Numbered from the stretch's first letter, positions 51,642 to 60,929 are shown. The stretch is 64,000 bases of DNA from Paenibacillus sp. HGH0039 (GCF_000411255.1 NZ_KE150412.1:301609-365608), one strand, 5' to 3'. The notes: generated by a model from the sequence alone, not told the origin. Made by a program: numbers and translations.

Positions 51642-52508
51642 TCACGGACGGGAAGCGAAACGCAGTCCTCGGCTGACCAGTCCCGGCAGGACGGAGACAT
51701 GCCCTTCGTCTTCGAACGAATGCCACTGTACGCTTAAACCGCGGCTCTCCATGTTAGAGAGCCTGGCGGCCATCTCTTTCGCCATCCCGTAATTGCCCGA
51801 GGGATGCGCATTTTCCAGTTCGCCCATCGCAATCAGTGCCCGGATACCCGAACTCCTCTGCAGCGAACCCGCGTCAAGTGCAGCCGTAAACAGCTTCTCC
51901 CGCACGTCAAGCCATTCGCGGTTCCAATGGATAGACGGGCTGCCGGCGATATAGGTACGGAAATATTCCGGTCTTGTAAAAAGCGTATGCAGGACGAACA
52001 ATCCTCCAAGGGAATGACCCATGATCGTCTGATTCGTAATGTCGACGGGGTACTCCCTAGCGATGACCGGTTTCAGCTCTTCCTGAATGAAATCGAGAAA
52101 GGCAGCCGCGCCTCCCTGCTCCGGAAGCACAGTTCCGTCCGGCTTGCGCGTATACTTGGCTGTCTTTTCCGGCGTGTAATCGAAGTATCGCTGCGGATGA
52201 AACGGTTCGTCCGTCGGATACCCGATGCCTACGACAAGCGCCGCTTTGACGCCCGTCACTTCGGGACGTCGGCATTGAACCCGCAAAGCCTCCGCTACGG
52301 TGGCAAATACCGAATTGCCGTCCAGGACATAAAAGACGGGGTAGCCCGTCGCAGGAGGCGGTCCCGGCGGAAGTGCCGTCATAATCCGGTAAGAAAGATT
52401 CGTTCTGGACGAACGCATCACCCGCTGTTCGGTGTTCGGAATCTCCACGCCGCCATACGCCGTCTCTCCCTGAAATGTTCTGCGGGGTGTTTCCACACGT
52501 GAAACCAT
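51642..52508 (-). CDS. besA: Siderophore trilactone esterase, BesA-like
   Basis: The 288-residue esterase of the Fes/IroE/BesA group has nucleophile Ser166 in GHSLGG and His270 in EDEGHVSVLP. FYVLDGNSVF near 59-68 is also a family mark. BesA opens ferric bacillibactin inside the cell to release iron. No signal peptide is present. It is the first gene of the dhb operon, preceded by AGGAGG and by a Fur box 50 bases upstream. Position and family make the assignment strong. Confidence 0.92.
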   Translation of the reverse strand: MVSRVETPRRTFQGETAYGGVEIPNTEQRVMRSSRTNLSYRIMTALPPGPPPATGYPVFYVLDGNSVFATVAEALRVQCRRPEVTGVKAALVVGIGYPTDEPFHPQRYFDYTPEKTAKYTRKPDGTVLPEQGGAAAFLDFIQEELKPVIAREYPVDITNQTIMGHSLGGLFVLHTLFTRPEYFRTYIAGSPSIHWNREWLDVREKLFTAALDAGSLQRSSGIRALIAMGELENAHPSGNYGMAKEMAARLSNMESRGLSVQWHSFEDEGHVSVLPGLVSRGLRFASRP

Positions 52509-52557
52509 TCTTTGCGGCCTCCTAATAAAGAAATGTAATCAACCAATTAAGTGATAT

Positions 52558-52572
52558 TGATAATCATTTTCA
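52558..52572. promoter_or_regulatory. Fur box 3, dhb operon
   Basis: TGATAATCATTTTCA matches the 7-1-7 Fur consensus with one mismatch. It lies 50 bases before besA, the first gene of the dhb operon. A TATAAT-like element lies 10 bases upstream of it. Confidence 0.85.
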
Positions 52573-52664
52573 TTTAAAATTATATAGGCTCCTCTCTCCC
52601 CGGCACATGGAAGAAATCCGGAATTTATTTGTTCAAAATCCATTTTTAGCAAATACGTTTACAG

Positions 52665-52698
52665 AAAAAAAAACGTGTCCGGGCTAATCCCGAACACG
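52665..52698 (-). terminator. Rho-independent terminator of the second siderophore-binding gene
   Basis: CGTGTCCGGG (52674-52683) pairs with CCCGAACACG (52689-52698) with one mismatch. On the minus strand nine T follow. It separates the binding-protein gene from the dhb promoter. Confidence 0.85.
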
Positions 52699-52708
52699 GT
52701 TCTCTCCA

Positions 52709-53704
52709 TCATTTTGCAATCAGCTTGACCACATCGTCGATCATCATTTCGTCCGCAATCATTCCGCTTCCCAGCCAGTATTCGCTGTTCACCTCATAGG
52801 CGTGTCCGGCCTGGACGGCAGGAATCTTTTTCCAAAACGGACTTTCGGTGATTTCTTTCATCCGCTCCGTCCCCTGGCCGTATTGGTTCATCATAAATAT
52901 GTAATCCACATCCAGATCCGGCAGCACTTCAAGCGAAATGGCCGCGGAGTTTTTGCCGTCCACGAGCTTGGACATACCGAATCCGAGCTTATCGTGGACG
53001 ACAGCGCCAGCCAGATATTTGCCGCCCATCAGGCTTACGCCTCTGCTCGCGAAACGGATGACTGCTGCCTTTTTACCCGGCGCAGCCTGCTGCAGCTTCG
53101 CTTTCGCTTCCTGCACTTTCTTGTCGTGGGCCTGCAAAGCTTGCTTCGCTTCTTCGGTCTTGCCCAGCAGCTCGCCGATCTTGCTTAGTGAAGAAGCCGG
53201 GTCGCTTGAAGCGTTTTTGAATACATACGTCGGAGCGATCTTGGAGTATTTCTCGTAAACTCCGTTGGATGCGTACGATTCGGTTTGCAGAATAATCAGA
53301 TCGGGCTGAAGTTCGGTCACGACTTCCGGAGAAGGGGCACCGCTCGAAAAATCAAGCTTGGGCACTTGACTCAGCTTCTCCTTCAAATAACTGTTGCCTT
53401 GTCCACCCGCAGACCATTGGGCGATCGGGGTCACTCCAAGTTTAGTGAGCGAATCTTCCAAGTAGGGCGCAAAGACCCTTTTTGGAGAAGCGGGCACTTT
53501 GACGGTATGGCCAAACTCGTCCGTAAACGTCCGTTCCTGTCCGCCGGCCGCACCGATCGGTGCCGCCGAAGCGCTTGTGTCTCCCGCTTTGCCGTCAGCG
53601 GATCCCGCATTCGGATTAGCTCCGCAAGCGGTCAGCATCAGAGCGGTGCATATAACGGCGAGCACCTTCACCGTAACGATTTTATTCAAGAATGAATTGC
53701 GCAT
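52709..53704 (-). CDS. Siderophore-binding lipoprotein, YclQ/FeuA-like
   Basis: The preferred start is the ATG at 53704, giving 331 residues. The longer start at 53743 would run through the Fur box. The lipobox is LTACG (Cys27), followed by a Gly/Ala/Ser-rich linker, then the class III binding fold: RTFTDEFGHTVKVPASPKRVF, VTELQPDLIILQTE and a long helix (AKQALQAHDKKVQEAKAKLQ). A Fur box lies 20 bases upstream and a sensor-regulator gene precedes it. As with the other binding protein, no permease or ATPase is nearby. Confidence 0.92.
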   Translation of the reverse strand: MRNSFLNKIVTVKVLAVICTALMLTACGANPNAGSADGKAGDTSASAAPIGAAGGQERTFTDEFGHTVKVPASPKRVFAPYLEDSLTKLGVTPIAQWSAGGQGNSYLKEKLSQVPKLDFSSGAPSPEVVTELQPDLIILQTESYASNGVYEKYSKIAPTYVFKNASSDPASSLSKIGELLGKTEEAKQALQAHDKKVQEAKAKLQQAAPGKKAAVIRFASRGVSLMGGKYLAGAVVHDKLGFGMSKLVDGKNSAAISLEVLPDLDVDYIFMMNQYGQGTERMKEITESPFWKKIPAVQAGHAYEVNSEYWLGSGMIADEMMIDDVVKLIAK

Positions 53705-53723
53705 AACTAAGCTCTGCCCCCTA

Positions 53724-53738
53724 TGATAATGATTCTCA
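53724..53738. promoter_or_regulatory. Fur box 4
   Basis: TGATAATGATTCTCA (plus strand) matches the 7-1-7 Fur consensus with one mismatch. It lies just before the start of the binding lipoprotein gene and 11 bases after the upstream gene. Confidence 0.85.
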
Positions 53739-53748
53739 TTCACAGGAA

Positions 53749-54975
53749 TTATAAGTCAGCGGGAGGGCTTCCGCCATGCACATGATCCAGAAAGGCGTTT
53801 GGACATTTTCCCGTAAACAGCAGCATCGCTTCATCCAGCATACGTGCGACGGCGACCGGGGAGTATTCCAGCCAAGGATCGGCCGATATGGGATAAATGC
53901 TTCCCGAACGGACCGCTCCGATCGTTTTCCACTCGGGTGAATGCTGAAGGGCAAGCCAGTAAGCCCTCGACTCCGATTCCGGGCAGACCAGGACAAGAAT
54001 CCGGCTTGGATCAAGCGCTTTGATATCTTCCGGCCGGATCGGGGAGGACTGCTTACCGGGTGAGACCTGCCGCAGGTTCAAATCTTTGAAAAGCACATCC
54101 TCCATTCCCCGGTTCGTGTAGGAATACAGCCCTTTGCCGTAAAGCCGCACGATCAGGATCCGGTCATCTCCAAGCGCCCCCTCCGACTGAATACGGGCCT
54201 CATCCGCAAGCTTGTCGTAGCCCCGGATCCACTGCTCCGCCTCGTCGGTACGTTTCAGAAAAACCGCGACAAGGCGCAAATACTCCCGCCAGCCAAGCTC
54301 ACGTGAAGTCGGGACAAAAAGAGCGGGCGCTATTTTACGGATCGTATCCTGCTGCTCGTCGCTTAATCCGTCCCCGGCCACGACGGCATCCGGCCTCAGG
54401 CGTGCCATCAGATCCGCATTTTCCTCGAAAGTTCCCGTAATATAAGGGTCCGTCAGCTTCAGCGCGTATCTGATTTTTTTCCGGTACGAGTAGTAATAAT
54501 GAGCCGTCCACTTGGGATCAAGCGGAGCCGCCAGCGGCGTCAGGCCAAGGGCGATCAGATACCCGGTCATGTCGGGGGACCAAGCCGCGATCCGGTGTTT
54601 CGAACTCCGCGCGAACTCCGTAGGAGACATGCCCACTTCCTTTTTAAATTTCCGGCTGAAGTAGTATTCGTCCTTGTATCCCACACGCTGGGCGATTTCC
54701 CTCAACAGAAGCGGTTCGGGCTCGGACAAATAACGCTTGGCCCGGTTGATCCTCAAATCGGTCAAATAGTCCATGGCACTCTGGCCGAACGTTTTTTTGA
54801 ACAGATCGACAAAATATTTCGGACTGACATGAACGCGTTCGGCAAGCTGCCGGACGGTCAGCTGCTCGTGATAATGCGAATCCATATACACCCGGATGTC
54901 AGTCAGGTATGGTCTCGTGGCCGCCGCGCGCTCTCCGCGACCTTCGATGCGTGCCGCTGATTTGCTCGGCTTCAT
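53749..54975 (-). CDS. AraC regulator fused to a siderophore-binding domain, lacking the N-terminal sensor
   Basis: The ATG at 54975 has better spacing to AGGGGGA than the one at 54981. The 408-residue protein begins with an AraC HTH pair (about 22-122: LTVRQLAERVHVSPKYFVDLFKK, LREIAQRVGYKDEYYFSRKFK). A siderophore-binding-type domain follows (about 130-400: ARLRPDAVVAGDG, PEDIKALDPSRILVLVCPE). In contrast to the regulator at 35997 it has no cupin-like front part. It probably activates the next gene, the binding lipoprotein, when its siderophore is inside the cell. A perfect Fur box lies upstream. Confidence 0.92.
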   Translation of the reverse strand: MKPSKSAARIEGRGERAAATRPYLTDIRVYMDSHYHEQLTVRQLAERVHVSPKYFVDLFKKTFGQSAMDYLTDLRINRAKRYLSEPEPLLLREIAQRVGYKDEYYFSRKFKKEVGMSPTEFARSSKHRIAAWSPDMTGYLIALGLTPLAAPLDPKWTAHYYYSYRKKIRYALKLTDPYITGTFEENADLMARLRPDAVVAGDGLSDEQQDTIRKIAPALFVPTSRELGWREYLRLVAVFLKRTDEAEQWIRGYDKLADEARIQSEGALGDDRILIVRLYGKGLYSYTNRGMEDVLFKDLNLRQVSPGKQSSPIRPEDIKALDPSRILVLVCPESESRAYWLALQHSPEWKTIGAVRSGSIYPISADPWLEYSPVAVARMLDEAMLLFTGKCPNAFLDHVHGGSPPADL

Positions 54976-55049
54976 CTGCATTCCCCCTCATCTGGGATTT
55001 ATAATAATCGACGTCGTGATTCCCCTGCTTCTCTCTATTTTAATTTAAA

Positions 55050-55064
55050 TGATAATGATTATCA
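55050..55064. promoter_or_regulatory. Fur box 5
   Basis: TGATAATGATTATCA is a perfect 7-1-7 Fur box. It lies 75 bases before the AraC-type regulator gene (53749-54975) and directly after the end of the WG-repeat gene. Confidence 0.9.
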
Positions 55065-55094
55065 ATGATAACAAAAAAAGAAAAACGTCCCCCT

Positions 55095-57599
55095 TCAAGC
55101 ATGGAACGCTTTCCAAAATTCTCCCTCCCGGTCGACGATGGCGCCAATCCGGGCAAAAGGGACGGTAAAAGTCGGAAAACCTGCGGCATACGGACCGATA
55201 TCGTACGGAAAAAAATAGAGATGAAGCGCATTCTCGGTCACATAAAACGGCTGATCCGGCTTAATGCCCGTATAGCTGTCCGTAAACACGTACGCATATT
55301 GCGGGTCTTCTTTAATCTGCCTGCCCACGATACCGCTGAGTATGCGGACATAGTCGCTTCCCGGTTTAAACAAATCTTTGAGCGCATACATGCGGCCGTT
55401 CTCCAGGTTAAGGATCGCATACGTTTTGGAAGGCATGCCGTGGGCGGCGCCAAACGGGTATTTGTACCCGGTCAGTTCCAGCTCAAGCAGTTTTTCCTTG
55501 TAAAAAGCGACCTCGAAATCGCCGGAATATGAATAATCAAGCTTCCGGTCTCCGGGAACGGGCTTCACCTGGCTCCATTCCTTGAGCTTGGTGTTGACAC
55601 TCCGCTGCGCCGTCTCGTCCTTCATTCCTTCGACCTGCGGATAATAGACGAGATAGTCCCGGTTCGGCTTATATTTCTCTTCTCTTACGCTGTAAGGCGG
55701 TGTCAGGGAAATGACCGTGTTCTGATGCCAGATCACCTTGCCGGCCCGGTTCAGATAAGCCAGCCTGCGATCGGTGTATGCTTTGATCAGTCCTCCCCGC
55801 TCGAGCGTGAGTGAGCCGCTTCCTTCCACTCTCGGATAGCCCGGCGCCGGTTTGCCGCTGCGGTTGATGAAATAGGTTTGTTCAGCTCCCGCCACCGAAG
55901 CTAAACCGCCCTTGAAGTCGGAAACCTCGTCGTACAGAAAATCCGACAGCAGCGCTCCGTTCCAGTCCGCGATCGCGTAAACCGAACCGAGGAAAGGCTG
56001 TTCGGGATCTAACGCCCTGCCGAGTGCAAACCGCTTCTCTCCCAAATCCCGGATGTCGTTGTAAGCCGGCTTGATCACATATCGGCCCGCTTTGTCGATG
56101 ACGCCGTATGTCCACTTGTAGTCTTCCGACGTGCTGACAACGGCACGGCCGTCATGGAACGGCAGCCCCACCGTAAAGGACGGCGCAATAACGACTTTCC
56201 CCCGCTCATCGATGTAGCCATACTTGCCGCCGGAGGTCTGCTGAAACGCAAGAAGGCCGTCTCCGTGCGGTCCGACGTAGGCGTAAGGGTAGGACGCCAG
56301 CTTGCGACCGTCCGGGGAGATAAGCGCATAGTCGCTGTCCCGGATTTTCACGACGGCACGGTCGTCGTGAAAATCGTTCGCTTCCTCGTACTGCGCCGGA
56401 ATCACCTCTCTGCCCTGCGCATCGAGATAGCCGTATCTGCTCGTTCCGGTATCGCCGCTTCCCCCGCCGGTGACATAGAAAACGGCTCTCCCGTCCTCCA
56501 TATTGGCGATAAACGGGTAGGCACGTCCGGTCAGAACTTTACCCTTCTCGTCGATCAGCTTGAAGCCTTCGCTGTCGATGACAACCGCCCGCCGACCGGA
56601 AAACGGATTGATCGAATCGTAAACAGGCGGCGCGACAAAGCGCGCCGACCGGTCGATCAGGCCGTATTTCCCGTTCCGTCCGACGACGGCGAGTCCGTTC
56701 CGCTGGAAATCTGCGGCGTCCTCGTACATCGGCCGGATCGCCAGCCTTCCTTCCGAATCGATGTAGCCCCATTTCAGTCCGGACGTCGTTTTCAATGAAG
56801 CGGGAAACAGGGCCGGCATCCGTGCTTGGGGTGATCTGCCGAGCGCCGCCAAAATGTTCAGCCGGAGCTCCAGCAATTTGTCACGCGAAGGAAAAGGATT
56901 CGGAAAAGACAGCGCTTTCCGGACCGATACCAGCGCCGCCTCCGGCAGCCCGGCCCGGTACTGGGCGTCGGCCAGATAGTACCAGTAAAACGTATAATCC
57001 GGATGCCGCCGGGTCATCTCCTCGTAGTACCGGACCACACGCGGAAAATAATAGGGATAGACATCCGGCGCCGGCACAAACGCCCCGTTGCTCCACCTCA
57101 GCACCTGGACGCTATAGGCTTTCCCCGTATCATGAGTCCAAAGCGCCACTTCGGCTTTTCCGTCACGTCCGGCAAGACCCGGCATATCCCCCACTTCGAT
57201 ATAACTGTAGCTCATGTCCGCGGGAGCGGCATCTGTAAGCCCTTCCGGCGTCCATTCGTAAACCGACAGCTTCGACCAAATGGAACCGATCTGCCAGCCC
57301 ACGAGCAGATTGTCGAGACCGGCCCGCAGCACGGGGGCGGACGACAGCAGCGTTACGGCGTAGCCGGTTCCTTTTACAGCCGCCGCCTTCTGCCAAACGC
57401 CGTCCCGGTAAGTCAATACAAGCAGGTACATTTCACCGTTTAACCGGTAAACCGCCGCAATTTCCGGTATACCGTCTCCTGTTAAGTCGGGCGAGTGAAT
57501 CGCAGTGTGCGGAGAGGGTTTCTCTATCGTCATTAGTTCCGCCCCTTGCGGTAAAAACCCCGATACAAGCGAAGTCACCTGCATCTCGTCAGCCGGCAT
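55095..57599 (-). CDS. WG-repeat protein with C-terminal DUF3298-like domain
   Basis: The 834-residue protein has an N-terminal FG-GAP/VCBS-like part (about 1-190, HSPDLTGDGIPEIAAVY), a short TPR-like helical part near 200-260, then at least eight WG repeats (about 275-590). Examples are LKWGYIDSEGRLAIRP, GKYGLIDRSARFVAPP and GKYGYIDERGKVVIAP. The C-terminal 200 residues resemble the DUF3298/DUF4163 pair seen in RsiV and PdaC (LELTGYKYPFGAAHGMP, LHLYFFPYDIGPYAAGFPTFTVPF). No signal peptide is evident from the chosen start (RBS AAAGGAGG), which is unusual for these domains. Role unknown. Confidence 0.85.
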   Translation of the reverse strand: MPADEMQVTSLVSGFLPQGAELMTIEKPSPHTAIHSPDLTGDGIPEIAAVYRLNGEMYLLVLTYRDGVWQKAAAVKGTGYAVTLLSSAPVLRAGLDNLLVGWQIGSIWSKLSVYEWTPEGLTDAAPADMSYSYIEVGDMPGLAGRDGKAEVALWTHDTGKAYSVQVLRWSNGAFVPAPDVYPYYFPRVVRYYEEMTRRHPDYTFYWYYLADAQYRAGLPEAALVSVRKALSFPNPFPSRDKLLELRLNILAALGRSPQARMPALFPASLKTTSGLKWGYIDSEGRLAIRPMYEDAADFQRNGLAVVGRNGKYGLIDRSARFVAPPVYDSINPFSGRRAVVIDSEGFKLIDEKGKVLTGRAYPFIANMEDGRAVFYVTGGGSGDTGTSRYGYLDAQGREVIPAQYEEANDFHDDRAVVKIRDSDYALISPDGRKLASYPYAYVGPHGDGLLAFQQTSGGKYGYIDERGKVVIAPSFTVGLPFHDGRAVVSTSEDYKWTYGVIDKAGRYVIKPAYNDIRDLGEKRFALGRALDPEQPFLGSVYAIADWNGALLSDFLYDEVSDFKGGLASVAGAEQTYFINRSGKPAPGYPRVEGSGSLTLERGGLIKAYTDRRLAYLNRAGKVIWHQNTVISLTPPYSVREEKYKPNRDYLVYYPQVEGMKDETAQRSVNTKLKEWSQVKPVPGDRKLDYSYSGDFEVAFYKEKLLELELTGYKYPFGAAHGMPSKTYAILNLENGRMYALKDLFKPGSDYVRILSGIVGRQIKEDPQYAYVFTDSYTGIKPDQPFYVTENALHLYFFPYDIGPYAAGFPTFTVPFARIGAIVDREGEFWKAFHA

Positions 57600-57823
57600 A
57601 GGCGATCCTCCTTTTTCCCGTTTCTTCGCCTAATCGTATGCGTTCCTCCGGCAGATATGCTTGCAAACGGTGAAATTCGTTTTGGGGAAGTTTGGTTCCA
57701 CAGACGGTCAGTACATCCTTTCGGTCGCGGCGGAATCTGGACGAACCGCATAGACTGAATCGCTCCGATATACGGAAAATAAGGTTATGGAGACGCAGGG
57801 CAGCTAGCTAGCGAGGCCGATGC
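57600..57823. other. Intergenic region, no gene seen
   Basis: The region must contain the promoter of the WG-repeat gene, but no consensus pair was identified. No reading frame with a ribosome binding site is present. Confidence 0.4.
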
Positions 57824-57859
57824 AAAAAAAGAACCGACCCCCTCGAAAAGGGCCGGTTC
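57824..57859 (-). terminator. Rho-independent terminator of the dihydroxyacetone kinase gene
   Basis: GAACCGACCC pairs with GGGCCGGTTC with one mismatch around a 9-base loop (57831-57859). On the minus strand seven T follow. It lies 37 bases after the stop codon. Confidence 0.85.
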
Positions 57860-57895
57860 GTTAACATGACGTAAGGACGGTATCTTTCCTTACGA

Positions 57896-59659
57896 TTATT
57901 TAAGCGCTTGGGCGAGGCCGGTGAAAATAACCCCCAGCGCATGCGCTCCCGCATCGGGATAGCCGATACTCCGCTCGCCGACGGTTCCCGCTCTGCCCAT
58001 CCGGGCGACGATCGCTTCCGTCTTCTTCGCTCCCTCTACCGCAGCTTCTGCGGCTGCGGCTCCGGCCAACTTCAAGTCCGTGCCTGCGGAGGCGCTCGCC
58101 TCCCACGAGTCGGCGTAAGGAACAAGCGCATCGATCAGCGTCTTGTCACCGACTGCCGCTCCCCTACCGAACGATCTTTCTCCCGTATCCTGAATTCCTT
58201 TGACCGCAGCTTGCAGCATTTCAGCGATATCCGCCGCATCTAGACCGGCTTTGCCCCGGACGCTTCTGCCCGCCGCCCGGAAAGCCGATCCCCAGATCGG
58301 GCCGGAAGCGCCGCCGCAGTGCTCCATTATAATCAGGGAGCAGGCATCCAGGAACGATCCGATGTCCGAAGCCCCGTCGGTCAGTTCGTTCCATTCCGTT
58401 TTCAACTGCCTGAAACCTTTGGCAACGCTCATGCCGAAATCACCGTCTCCCGCATGCGCGTCCAGCTCGCAGAACGGCACCTCGTTTTCGATAATGATTT
58501 CACTCATCGTATCGATCAGATAGATCATATTGTCCAAAGACACCCGGCCGTTATGAATAACGGCGCTCTCTTCCGGGGTTACAACGCTGAAGGAAACCGG
58601 CTTGTCCCCGAGCGCCTCCTCGGCAGGAACGACTTCCGCGAAGCTCGCAGGCTCCGTATATTCACGGACAGTGAGAGCCGGTGTATCGCATTCCGCGCGG
58701 AGCAGATTTTTCAGCTCGTCGTCCAGCTTCATGAGGGTGAGCGAGGCACCTTCCATATCGATGCTGGTCATGTAATTGCCGACAAACACTTTATATACGG
58801 CAACATTTCGTGAGGCGAGCTCCCTTTGTACGGAATGGTTAAGCAGATAAAGCTCCTGCAGCGGAGTACCTCCGAACCCGTTGACCAGCACCGCCACTTC
58901 CGGCGGATTATCTTCGTCTTCGGGCAGGCTCTGCAGCAGCTCGGCTACCATTCTGCGGGCCAGGTCATCGGCCGTAAGCACACGTTCACGCCGGATACCG
59001 GGTTCGCCGTGGATGCCCACCCCGTACTCCATTTCATTCTCTTCCATGGAGAAAGTCGGGCTGCCTTTGGCCGGTACCGTGCAGGACGACAAAGCGAATC
59101 CGATGCTTTTCGTACGGTCCACGGCCTTCTGCGCCGCCTGCTTTACCTGCTCCAGGGACATCCCCGCTTCCGCGGCCGCGCCCGCTATTTTATGTACGAG
59201 AACCGTTCCGGCAACTCCTCTTCTCCCGACGGTGTACAAGCTGTCTTCTACGGCAATATCGTCGTCCACTTTCACAAAATCGACTTGTATGCCGTCTTCG
59301 CCCGAAAGATGCGCCGCGTTCTTGAAGTTCATGATGTCGCCGCTGTAATTTTTGATAATGAGAAGCGTTCCCTTCCGGCTGGCGGTTGAACGGATCGCCT
59401 GATACACCTGAATCTGGGACGGAGAAGCGAAAACATCGCCGCAGACCGCGGCATCCAGCATCCCTTTGCCCACGAATCCCGCATGTGCGGGTTCGTGCCC
59501 GCTTCCCCCGCCGCTGATCAGCGTCACTTTATCGGGACGGATCGTTTTTTTGCGGATGATCGTATATTTACGGTCCAACTCCAGATTCGGATGAGCGAGC
59601 ACAAAACCGCTGCACATCTCTTTAACCAGGTTTTCCGGCTTGTTCATCATTTTCTTCAT
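57896..59659 (-). CDS. Dihydroxyacetone kinase, fused DhaK-DhaL, ATP-dependent type
   Basis: The 587-residue protein joins a DhaK domain (about 1-335) to a DhaL domain (about 375-587). DhaK has LISGGGSGHEPAHAGF (48-62) and the substrate-binding His217 in GVGIHGEPG. DhaL has the metal-binding motif DAHAGDGDFG with Asp400, Asp405 and Asp407. Such fusions phosphorylate dihydroxyacetone or glyceraldehyde with ATP in the cytoplasm, unlike the split PTS-dependent enzymes. Related fusions act on other small ketoses or triose-like compounds, so the natural substrate is not certain. It is monocistronic, RBS AGAGGAG. Confidence 0.94.
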   Translation of the reverse strand: MKKMMNKPENLVKEMCSGFVLAHPNLELDRKYTIIRKKTIRPDKVTLISGGGSGHEPAHAGFVGKGMLDAAVCGDVFASPSQIQVYQAIRSTASRKGTLLIIKNYSGDIMNFKNAAHLSGEDGIQVDFVKVDDDIAVEDSLYTVGRRGVAGTVLVHKIAGAAAEAGMSLEQVKQAAQKAVDRTKSIGFALSSCTVPAKGSPTFSMEENEMEYGVGIHGEPGIRRERVLTADDLARRMVAELLQSLPEDEDNPPEVAVLVNGFGGTPLQELYLLNHSVQRELASRNVAVYKVFVGNYMTSIDMEGASLTLMKLDDELKNLLRAECDTPALTVREYTEPASFAEVVPAEEALGDKPVSFSVVTPEESAVIHNGRVSLDNMIYLIDTMSEIIIENEVPFCELDAHAGDGDFGMSVAKGFRQLKTEWNELTDGASDIGSFLDACSLIIMEHCGGASGPIWGSAFRAAGRSVRGKAGLDAADIAEMLQAAVKGIQDTGERSFGRGAAVGDKTLIDALVPYADSWEASASAGTDLKLAGAAAAEAAVEGAKKTEAIVARMGRAGTVGERSIGYPDAGAHALGVIFTGLAQALK

Positions 59660-59757
59660 CGTTCCGCTCCTCTCGTTGACCTATTAAAAGAATTGGCCTG
59701 CCTAATTCCGCAGGTAGTCACGATTCGATTACGAGATCTGAACGCCTGCCTGTAGAA

Positions 59758-60186
59758 TCAGTTCCCTTCGACGAGTTTTTTGAGTGCAGAGAGCACAGGT
59801 GAAACCTCATCGTCTTCCGTTACCCCGCTACCCGCTTCAGGACGGTTATCCGTCTTCTCGATCGTCAACGTAGTCCAGTCCCCGTCATCCTCCAAAAGAT
59901 AGCTCATGACGAAGTAATTTTCCGACCTGTCTTCCAATCCGGGGCGAGGCGCGAAAAGCGTATACCGGATCAGCCGGTCAGGCACGATTTCCTGTACGGT
60001 TCCCCACTGCTCGAAAACTTGCCCCTCCCACTCGTTACGGAAACGAATCTCGCTGCCCGGCCGCCAGTCCGTCACAAGCTCGCTTCCATACTGCCACTGC
60101 TTCACGAGCTCGGGGCGGGTAAGCGCGTCCCACACGTTACCTGCGGGTGCACCGATTTTGATGCGGGAAATTTCCTTGGCCATCAT
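59758..60186 (-). CDS. SRPBCC / AHSA1 family protein
   Basis: The 142-residue protein has the Aha1-like START fold: IKIGAPAGNVWDALTRPELVKQWQYGS (10-36) opens the helix-grip, followed by strands EIRFRNEWEGQ, GTVQEIVPDRLIRYTLF and TTLTIEKTDN, and a last helix. Such proteins bind hydrophobic ligands or act in stress response. No specific function can be assigned. The start is ATG-ATG after GAGGAGG. It stands alone between the kinase gene and a pseudogene. Confidence 0.88.
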   Translation of the reverse strand: MMAKEISRIKIGAPAGNVWDALTRPELVKQWQYGSELVTDWRPGSEIRFRNEWEGQVFEQWGTVQEIVPDRLIRYTLFAPRPGLEDRSENYFVMSYLLEDDGDWTTLTIEKTDNRPEAGSGVTEDDEVSPVLSALKKLVEGN

Positions 60187-60480
60187 TTTTCCTCCTCAAC
60201 TTTCCTCCTCAAATAGTAACCTTACCCATAAACGGACAAATCGCCCTCGCCGGGTTCCAAAACCTTGTGAACGCTGCCCTGCCGGTTGGGTCATCGGGTG
60301 TCGGCAAGCTTGTGTATGCTGCTATTATACCAATTCCGCCCTGTATTCTGTCCAGCAAAGCGGGGCCGCACAGCGCCTGGTTTTCCATGTGCTTTTCGGG
60401 CAAAAGAACGTACGACAAATGAAACGAAGACTTTCAGACACTCGTACTAGTAAAATCCAGTAAAAAAGGAGCTGCCCGCC
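60187..60480. other. Intergenic region between divergent units
   Basis: Nothing beyond short unsupported frames was seen. It contains the RBS (AAAAGGAG) of the pseudogene at its right end. Confidence 0.4.
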
Positions 60481-60883
60481 ATGAATGAAGCACAGCCTTA
60501 TCTGGAAGCCGTCCGGCAGCGTTATCCCGAGTTGCCGCTGGACACGGCGGAAAAATCGGAGCCGGGCAAAACAACGACGTTTGGCTCATAAACGGCCGGC
60601 TGATTTTCCGGTTCCAGCCCGCATCCAAACGGGTAAGCGGAATTCTCGATTTCGGCTCGGCCGGCATGGGAGATCCGGAGTCGATTATGCGGCTTTACTT
60701 GCCTCCTACGGGGAATCTTTCTTCCGGCTTGTTCTGGATAAAAATCCGGAAGCCCGCGAAATGCTGAGCCGGATAATCTTTTACAAGGGAACGTTTGCCC
60801 TGCAGGAAGCGTTGTTCGGCGTGGGAAACGGGGTTCCCGAGGCGCTAGAGAGCGGACTGGAAACGCTGGAAGCGCTGGAGTGA
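60481..60883 (+). pseudogene. Aminoglycoside/choline phosphotransferase family pseudogene with internal deletion and frameshifts
   Basis: A good RBS and ATG start MNEAQPYLEAVRQRYPELPL. One frame later GQNNDVWLINGRLIFRF continues the N-lobe, so one G is lost near 60565. The sequence then jumps straight to PASKRVSGILDFGSAGMGDP, the C-terminal metal-binding region. After another frame change YAALLASYGESFFRLVLDKN and FYKGTFALQEALFG end the protein. The middle, with the catalytic HGD loop (about 170 residues), is missing. It cannot be an active kinase. The family assignment rests on both ends matching APH-type proteins. Confidence 0.85.
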
Positions 60884-60929
60884 GGCCAAAAAGGAAGTTT
60901 CAATTATTGGGATCAGCCGCTTCCGCCAC

